Assembly (NCBI RefSeq): GCF_029688925.1
Contig: NZ_JARUKY010000004.1
Location: 1-64,000 of the forward strand
Length of the DNA: 64,000 nt
DNA from: Evansella sp. AB-P1
Lineage (GTDB): Bacteria; Bacillota; Bacilli; Bacillales; Salisediminibacteriaceae
Reading direction: 5' to 3'
The notes under the pieces were generated by a model. It was not told the DNA's origin. It made no database searches and saw nothing but the letters and a program-made list of their open reading frames with translations. The position numbers and the translations under genes were made by a program. Positions 59,196 to 64,000 of this stretch are shown here, in pieces (the first letter of the stretch is position 1; each line of letters opens with the position of its first letter).

Positions 59196-60497
59196 TCAGA
59201 TTAACGTTAATTCTGTTCTTATTTCCCCTACAAATTGGTGAGAACCAGTAATAAGAAGGATCTTACTTGTATTTTTGTTTTCTTTTATCCAATCTTTCAA
59301 CCAAGAAGAAGAATCATCTACAGTTTCCAGCTTATCAAACTTACTAGAGAGTTGTTTATAATCTTCTATAGTCCTAGATCTAGGAGATGAGAATGATGTA
59401 ACATACATTTTATGAGCAGTTTTTTCGATTGACCTAAGCATTTCCTCTGCAGCTTTATCCTTCATGGAAGCAAATAATACATTAATTTCTTTATTTTTAT
59501 ATAATGTTACAATCGTATTCATTGTTTCATCTATTGCTTCTTGATTATGCGCTGTATCTAATACTATTACTGGGTTATTATTTATTTCTTCCAATCGCCC
59601 AGGTAGCTTCCCTTTCTCTAGTCCACGGAGTATTTTATCGTCCTCTACTAATAAAGCATAAAATTGCTTCAAGTAATTTACTACCATCACTGAAAGAGCC
59701 GCATTTTTTCCTTGAAAGGAACCAACCATCCCTAATGGTATTTCTTTTAGTTCTCCAAACGTGGATTCATACGTCATCATTTGTACGTCATTCTCAATCC
59801 ATGTCTGAACTTTCACTTGCTCCTTTAAGGAATAAAGGGTGGATTTCTTCTTTTTCGCCTCTTCTTTTAATACTTGTAATGCTGCACCTTCACAGGCTGT
59901 CATAACAGGAACACCTTGTTTAATAATACCGCTTTTTTCACGACTTATTTCCTCTAACGTATTCCCTAAAAAGGCTTGGTGATCCATCCCAACGTTTGTA
60001 ATAATGGAAACTAATGGTGTGATTACATTCGTTGCATCAAGCCTACCTCCCATACCAGCCTCAATAACAGCTATATCTACAGGCTTTTTAAAAGAAAAAT
60101 AATATAAAGCAACAGCTGTCATTAGTTCAAATTCACTAATACTTTCTCCTACTTCCCTTTCCGTTTCTTCCACTGCATTCTTTATTTCTGCGATTACTTC
60201 AATAAATTCCTCCTCTGACATAGGGTTGTTATTTATACCAATTTGTTCTCGTTCTTCTCCAAATACAGGTGTCATAAATGTCCCAACAAAGAAACCAGCT
60301 TCTTCTAACATAGACCTTAAGTAAGTAACGGTAGACCCCTTTCCATTTGTACCAGCAACATGAATCGTCTTTACCCTTCTCTCTGGGTGTCCTAATTTTT
60401 CAATCAACAATTTCATTCTTGTTAAATCATATCGAATACCTGCTTGTTTTCTTGAAATAATATAATCTTTTGCTTCTATATACGTGGCTATCATCAT
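59196..60497 (-). CDS. folC: FolC-like folylpolyglutamate synthase / dihydrofolate synthase, divergent copy
   Basis: 433 aa. Mur-ligase-type P-loop VAGTNGKGSTV, MGGRLDATN, and TAHNQEAI in the C-terminal domain are present. The substrate loop that is usually FTSPH/Y...ERI is here FMTPVFGEEREQI, and the DxGHN motif reads DTAHN, so it differs from the standard enzyme and from the second copy. ATG with AAAGGAGATGT upstream; 15 nt after the second copy. Role may be diverged; activity not certain. Confidence 0.85.
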   Translation of the reverse strand: MMIATYIEAKDYIISRKQAGIRYDLTRMKLLIEKLGHPERRVKTIHVAGTNGKGSTVTYLRSMLEEAGFFVGTFMTPVFGEEREQIGINNNPMSEEEFIEVIAEIKNAVEETEREVGESISEFELMTAVALYYFSFKKPVDIAVIEAGMGGRLDATNVITPLVSIITNVGMDHQAFLGNTLEEISREKSGIIKQGVPVMTACEGAALQVLKEEAKKKKSTLYSLKEQVKVQTWIENDVQMMTYESTFGELKEIPLGMVGSFQGKNAALSVMVVNYLKQFYALLVEDDKILRGLEKGKLPGRLEEINNNPVIVLDTAHNQEAIDETMNTIVTLYKNKEINVLFASMKDKAAEEMLRSIEKTAHKMYVTSFSSPRSRTIEDYKQLSSKFDKLETVDDSSSWLKDWIKENKNTSKILLITGSHQFVGEIRTELTLI

Positions 60498-60512
60498 ACA
60501 TCTCCTTTCACT

Positions 60513-61793
60513 TTAAATCCGCAATTCATTTCTTATCTCTCTCAATAGATACAAGGATCCGGTCACAACTAAGGCTTCATTGTCACGTAATGATTGGGAC
60601 TTATTTGTGTATGCATGCTTCCAATCCTCTTGTACGACAATATTCTCAGTACTTGGGAGGGAGTGGTATACTTCCACTGGATCCATTCCTTGTTCATGCT
60701 TAAACGGACAAATAATGATTTCGTTTCCAATTTGTCTCATAATATCTATCATCTCGTTAATATTCTTGTTTTTGGTTGCACTGAACAGAAAGGTAAATCT
60801 TTTATTGGAAAACTCTTTTGATAATGTGTTAACCAAAGCATGTAAGCCTTCACTATTATGACCTCCATCAAAGATAATTAGGGGGTCCTTCTGTACAACT
60901 TCAATTCTGTTTGGTATTTTTCCCTTCATTAACCCTTTCTTTATCTGTTCCTTTGTGATTTGAAAAAGATGTTTCTCCGTTAAACATTCTAATGCCATAA
61001 TAGCCAAGGCACCGTTCTGCATCTGGTGAAAACCGAGCATTCCTGTACTTAAATCTCCATACGTATGCTTTTCAGTATGAACGGAGAAACTTTCTTTCTT
61101 TTGATCAATAAAGAAATAGTCATTTAGTTGATAAAGAACAGCACCATGCTGTTTAGCAACTTCTTCTACAACATGAATAACTTCTCGTTGTTTACATCCT
61201 GAAACTACAGGAATGTCCTTTTTTATAATACCTGCTTTCTCCTGCCCTATTTCAGACAATGTTTCTCCAAGGAATTCCATGTGGTCGTAGCCCACATTCG
61301 TAATGACAGAAACAAGTGGACGGATAATATTTGTTGGATCAAGACGCCCTCCTAACCCTGTTTCTAAAATAGCTATATCTACTTTTCTTTTTGAAAAATA
61401 GTGTAATGCTATTGCAGTCATTATTTCAAATTCAACAGGGACACCGTACTCCTGCTTTTTTTCTAGCTTTCGTACTATAGGTTTTATGTCCTCTACTAAA
61501 GAGAGAAATTCCTCATCACTTATGGTTTGCCCGTTTACTTGAATTTGATCATTATACTTTTGTACATACGGTGATGTAAAGGTTCCAACCGTTAAGCCTG
61601 CTTCCATTAGGATAGCTTTTATATAAGTAAGAGTAGAACCTTTTCCATTTGTTCCAGCAATATGTATTGTATTAAATTCTTTCTCTGGATGCTTTAGCTC
61701 TTCTACTATTTTTTCCATACGACCTAATCCGTTAAAATTCCGATTCTTTTTTAAGGATAAAACATAATCGCATGCTTCTTTATATAATTTCAA
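60513..61793 (-). CDS. folC: Bifunctional folylpolyglutamate synthase / dihydrofolate synthase
   Basis: 426 aa. P-loop IAGTNGKGSTL, substrate loop FTSPYVQKYNDQI, GLGGRLDPTN, and DGGHNSEGL are all canonical. Adds glutamate to folates. Starts TTG 61793 with GGTGGGGG upstream. Same operon as the divergent copy that follows. In B. subtilis one folC lies next to comC; here the folC pair sits on the far side of the pilus cluster. Confidence 0.95.
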   Translation of the reverse strand: MKLYKEACDYVLSLKKNRNFNGLGRMEKIVEELKHPEKEFNTIHIAGTNGKGSTLTYIKAILMEAGLTVGTFTSPYVQKYNDQIQVNGQTISDEEFLSLVEDIKPIVRKLEKKQEYGVPVEFEIMTAIALHYFSKRKVDIAILETGLGGRLDPTNIIRPLVSVITNVGYDHMEFLGETLSEIGQEKAGIIKKDIPVVSGCKQREVIHVVEEVAKQHGAVLYQLNDYFFIDQKKESFSVHTEKHTYGDLSTGMLGFHQMQNGALAIMALECLTEKHLFQITKEQIKKGLMKGKIPNRIEVVQKDPLIIFDGGHNSEGLHALVNTLSKEFSNKRFTFLFSATKNKNINEMIDIMRQIGNEIIICPFKHEQGMDPVEVYHSLPSTENIVVQEDWKHAYTNKSQSLRDNEALVVTGSLYLLREIRNELRI

Positions 61794-61945
61794 GAAACCC
61801 CCACCTTAATAAATTTTGTTACATGTATAGACAATACTTGCAATATATATTTTAGCTAAATGATGTAGTGAAGGAAAGTATTTACGTTTTTTTGCAAATA
61901 TACTGATATATAAGCTATTATTTATGAAAAATTGCACAAAGAGAT

Positions 61946-61976
61946 AGCCCACCAGTTTTTTTCCTACCTGGTGGGC
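61946..61976. terminator. Terminator between folC pair and small membrane gene
   Basis: Stem AGCCCACCAG / CTGGTGGGCT with loop TTTTTTCCTAC, followed by TTTTT on the plus strand and by TTTGTGC/A-rich on the minus strand. Located 28 bp past the stop of the minus-strand gene ending at 62004, so it most probably closes that transcript. Confidence 0.75.
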
Positions 61977-62003
61977 TTTTTTCTATGTATTCATTTATTA
62001 GCC

Positions 62004-62330
62004 TTATGTTGACGGATTTTCTACTTCTTCTATCTTTTCATCCCCATCCGTCTCTCTTCTTTTTTTCCAAGGCTTTCTCATTGACATGACAATGGCAACG
62101 ATAGATGAGAAAGAAAAAATTACGATGGAATAAAAAAGATAATGAATAAACTCACTAAATTGTATCGTGTTTGAATAGCCTATATAAAAAATAATGGGAC
62201 TAATACAAATTCCAATCATGCTTGGAATATATTTCATTATTTTTTTAGCTGGGAAAAACCATAAAAGTACTTCACTTATTACGTATAATCCAAATGCGAT
62301 AAATAAACCAATGTAATATGGAGTAGGCAT
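62004..62330 (-). CDS. Small membrane protein, function unknown
   Basis: 108 aa, three to four helices (about residues 5-25, 34-52 and 60-80) and a charged Glu/Asp/Arg/Lys-rich tail. No family recognised. ATG with AGGAGGATATTTC upstream. Downstream of a LiaRS-like pair but 140 bp away and with its own signals, so not necessarily linked. Confidence 0.65.
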   Translation of the reverse strand: MPTPYYIGLFIAFGLYVISEVLLWFFPAKKIMKYIPSMIGICISPIIFYIGYSNTIQFSEFIHYLFYSIVIFSFSSIVAIVMSMRKPWKKRRETDGDEKIEEVENPST

Positions 62331-62469
62331 GAAATATCCTCCTAGTAAAATAATAATTTTAATTTTTAGTTTAGAGTTTGATATTTATACGAAGGTTTTC
62401 CTTGCTTATTTATTTTACCATAGTATGAAAGGTAAGTTAGTAGAGAATTTCCTCTTGAACAAAACAAAT

Positions 62470-63099
62470 CTAAAAAAGCTTATTTTTGAAGGCATATATA
62501 ACCGCTTGCGTTCGATCATGTACCTCTAGCTTTCCTAAAATATTACTAACATGAACCTTTACGGTTTTTAAAGCAATATATAGTTCATCTGCAATTTCTT
62601 GATTTGTTTTCCCTTCAGTCATTAATTTTAGTACCTCTAGTTCCCGTTCTGTCAAATGATCATACAGATGCTCTTCAGGTTTTTGACGCATTTTGGACAT
62701 AATCTTTCCCGTCACTTCTGGTTCAAGAATCGATTGTCCTTCAAATGTAGAACGAATGGCATCAGCTATATCCTTTGCTTTTGACGTTTTAAGCATATAA
62801 CTTGTTGCACCAGCCTCTAATGCTGGATACACTTTCTCATCATCTAAAAAGCTTGTAACGATAATAATTTTTGCCTCAGGCCATTTAGCGATAATTTGTT
62901 TCGTTGCTTCTATACCATCCATTCTTTTCATAACTAAGTCCATCAAAACAATATCTGGTTTATGCTTTAAAGCTAAGTCTACCGCTTCATCACCATCTGA
63001 TGCTTCAGCCACAACTTCAATATCCTTTTGAGCAGATAAATAGGAAGATACACCGATTCTTACCATCTCATGATCATCTGCAAACAGTACTTTAATCAT
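62470..63099 (-). CDS. LiaR/VraR-like response regulator (NarL family)
   Basis: 209 aa. Receiver with phospho-acceptor Asp54 (VLMDLVM), acidic pocket Asp8/Asp9, and C-terminal LuxR helix-turn-helix LTERELEVLKLMTEGKTNQEIADELY. Very close to LiaR, which senses cell-envelope stress with LiaS. It overlaps the kinase gene by 8 nt. Residual doubt: other NarL regulators share this look. Confidence 0.88.
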   Translation of the reverse strand: MIKVLFADDHEMVRIGVSSYLSAQKDIEVVAEASDGDEAVDLALKHKPDIVLMDLVMKRMDGIEATKQIIAKWPEAKIIIVTSFLDDEKVYPALEAGATSYMLKTSKAKDIADAIRSTFEGQSILEPEVTGKIMSKMRQKPEEHLYDHLTERELEVLKLMTEGKTNQEIADELYIALKTVKVHVSNILGKLEVHDRTQAVIYAFKNKLF

Positions 63100-64000
63100 T
63101 ACTATTCCCTCCTTTTTTCCTTATTGGAACCTTTACCTCTAAACGACTTCCTTCCTGCTCCACACTAACAATTTTTAACGATGCCCCAATTTCACTGGCT
63201 CGTTCCTCCATATTCTGTAATCCATATGAACCATTTGTTTTTGCCTCTTCCACATTAAAACCAATTCCATCATCTGTAATTCGTAATATAACGAAATCAT
63301 CTCGTTCAATTAACATAATATGAAGTTGATTCGCCTTTGAATGTCGAAGGGCATTTGAAACAGATTCCTGTAAAATTCGAAATAAATGGTCCTCTATTCC
63401 TTTTTCTAACTGAAGATTCTCGATTTTCCAATCGATTTCCATCGGAACCTTTTGGCGTAATTCAACGAGGAGCTCATCCATTCCCTCCTGAAGAGATTTC
63501 TCCTTTAACGCTATCGGACGAAGATGTAGGAGAAGTGCCCTCATTTCCAATTGAGACTGGTCAATCATTTTTTCTACTAACTGTAGTTGTTTTTTTACAG
63601 TAGGATCATCCGGTGGATTCCCTTCATTAATGGCTGACATCATCATGGACGCTGCAAATAATTGTTGGCTAACAGAGTCATGTAGCTCTCTTGCTAATCG
63701 ATTTCGTTCTTGAACAACTACTTCTTGTAAGCTTTTTTCTCGTTCCTCAGCCCGTTCTGTTACTAGTCGTTGGGAGATTTCTGCTTGTTGACTGAACTTT
63801 CTTTCTATTTGTAGGAGTTGACTAGGAATATCTTCTAGATCCTTATCCTTTCCAGTAGCTTTCTCCGTTAATTTAATTCCTTTGTTTATTTCCTCGAGGC
63901 GATCTCGAATAAAATGAAGTTTTCCTTTAACATATAAGCCACTTGATGCTCCAATAATGAATCCAGAAGCAGTTACGACAATACTAATTAATAAAAGATA
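63092..64000 (-). CDS. LiaS-like sensor histidine kinase (partial, cut by window end)
   Basis: At least 302 aa; the frame runs off the window, so the N-terminus is missing. Visible: end of a membrane helix, a HAMP-like linker and coiled coil, the HisKA_3 motif ARELHDSVSQQLFA with the phospho-His, then an HATPase domain (LFRILQESVSNALRHSKANQ, ITDDGIGFN, GSYGLQNMEERA). The compact design and the LiaR-like partner fit LiaS. In the known lia operon LiaF precedes LiaS, so LiaF may lie beyond 64 kb. Confidence 0.88.
   Translation of the reverse strand, partial: YLLLISIVVTASGFIIGASSGLYVKGKLHFIRDRLEEINKGIKLTEKATGKDKDLEDIPSQLLQIERKFSQQAEISQRLVTERAEEREKSLQEVVVQERNRLARELHDSVSQQLFAASMMMSAINEGNPPDDPTVKKQLQLVEKMIDQSQLEMRALLLHLRPIALKEKSLQEGMDELLVELRQKVPMEIDWKIENLQLEKGIEDHLFRILQESVSNALRHSKANQLHIMLIERDDFVILRITDDGIGFNVEEAKTNGSYGLQNMEERASEIGASLKIVSVEQEGSRLEVKVPIRKKGGNSND

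Noticed and set aside
1-64000. Class I c-di-GMP riboswitch (GEMM-I), T-box leader, or further class II copies
   Set aside because: I scanned by eye for the GEMM-I blocks and for GGGCACT...GTGCAACCG and found only the two class II copies; no T-box core was seen.

Overview
The window looks like a chromosome segment of a low-GC, endospore-forming Bacillaceae bacterium. Reasons: a gerA-type germination operon, spoIVFA/spoIVFB, a spoIIB-like gene, several small SscA/YjcZ-like sporulation proteins, and the Bacillus-type gene order folC - prepilin peptidase - spoIIB - maf - radC - mreBCD - minCD - spoIVFA/FB - rplU - prp - rpmA. The exported lipoproteins are very acidic and Asn-rich, which would suit an alkaliphile or halophile (inference only). 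No rRNA, tRNA, CRISPR array or intact transposase was seen.

Layout. 0-5.3 kb: a coiled-coil lipoprotein and a four-gene germinant receptor operon. 5.3-15.6 kb: mixed genes (Gly/Tyr-rich protein, methyltransferase, isoaspartyl dipeptidase, sensor kinase, GGDEF-EAL protein behind a riboswitch, KTSC protein, alanine dehydrogenase, HAD hydrolase). 15.8-19.3 kb: phosphonate-type ABC transporter phnDCEE. 19.3-24.1 kb: tiny sporulation-type proteins, YppG-like, Hsp20-like and DUF1516 proteins, with degenerate repeats between them. 24.2-29.6 kb: pstSCAB-phoU plus an orphan OmpR-type regulator, behind a clear Pho box. 29.8-31.2 kb: a metallo-hydrolase and a DUF3221 lipoprotein bracketed by two related long hairpins. 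31.3-45.9 kb: ribosomal, sporulation, division and shape genes. 46.2-57.0 kb: a type IV pilus (T4P) cluster: pilB-pilT-pilC-[riboswitch]-pilin-pilin-pilD-pilM-pilN-pilO on the minus strand and three minor-pilin-like genes on the plus strand. 57.1-64 kb: a diguanylate cyclase, two tandem folC genes, a small membrane protein and a LiaRS-like two-component system cut by the window end.

The most interesting system is a c-di-GMP circuit around the pilus. Two minus-strand leaders, one before the GGDEF-EAL gene and one between pilC and the first pilin gene, share the core expected of class II c-di-GMP riboswitches and have a covarying stem. The first runs into an intrinsic terminator, suggesting feedback on the enzyme that makes or breaks c-di-GMP. 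PilB also begins with a tandem MshEN-like motif, the c-di-GMP-binding module of some pilus ATPases, and a GGDEF protein lies just past the minor pilins. C-di-GMP could therefore act on this pilus through both pilin mRNA and the assembly motor. The cluster occupies the folC-spoIIB interval, where B. subtilis has only comC.

Other points: a duplicated pair of SscA-like genes, two Gly/Tyr-rich paralogues 15 kb apart, two dispersed degenerate intergenic repeat families, and a possible alternative-hairpin switch between phnD and phnC.
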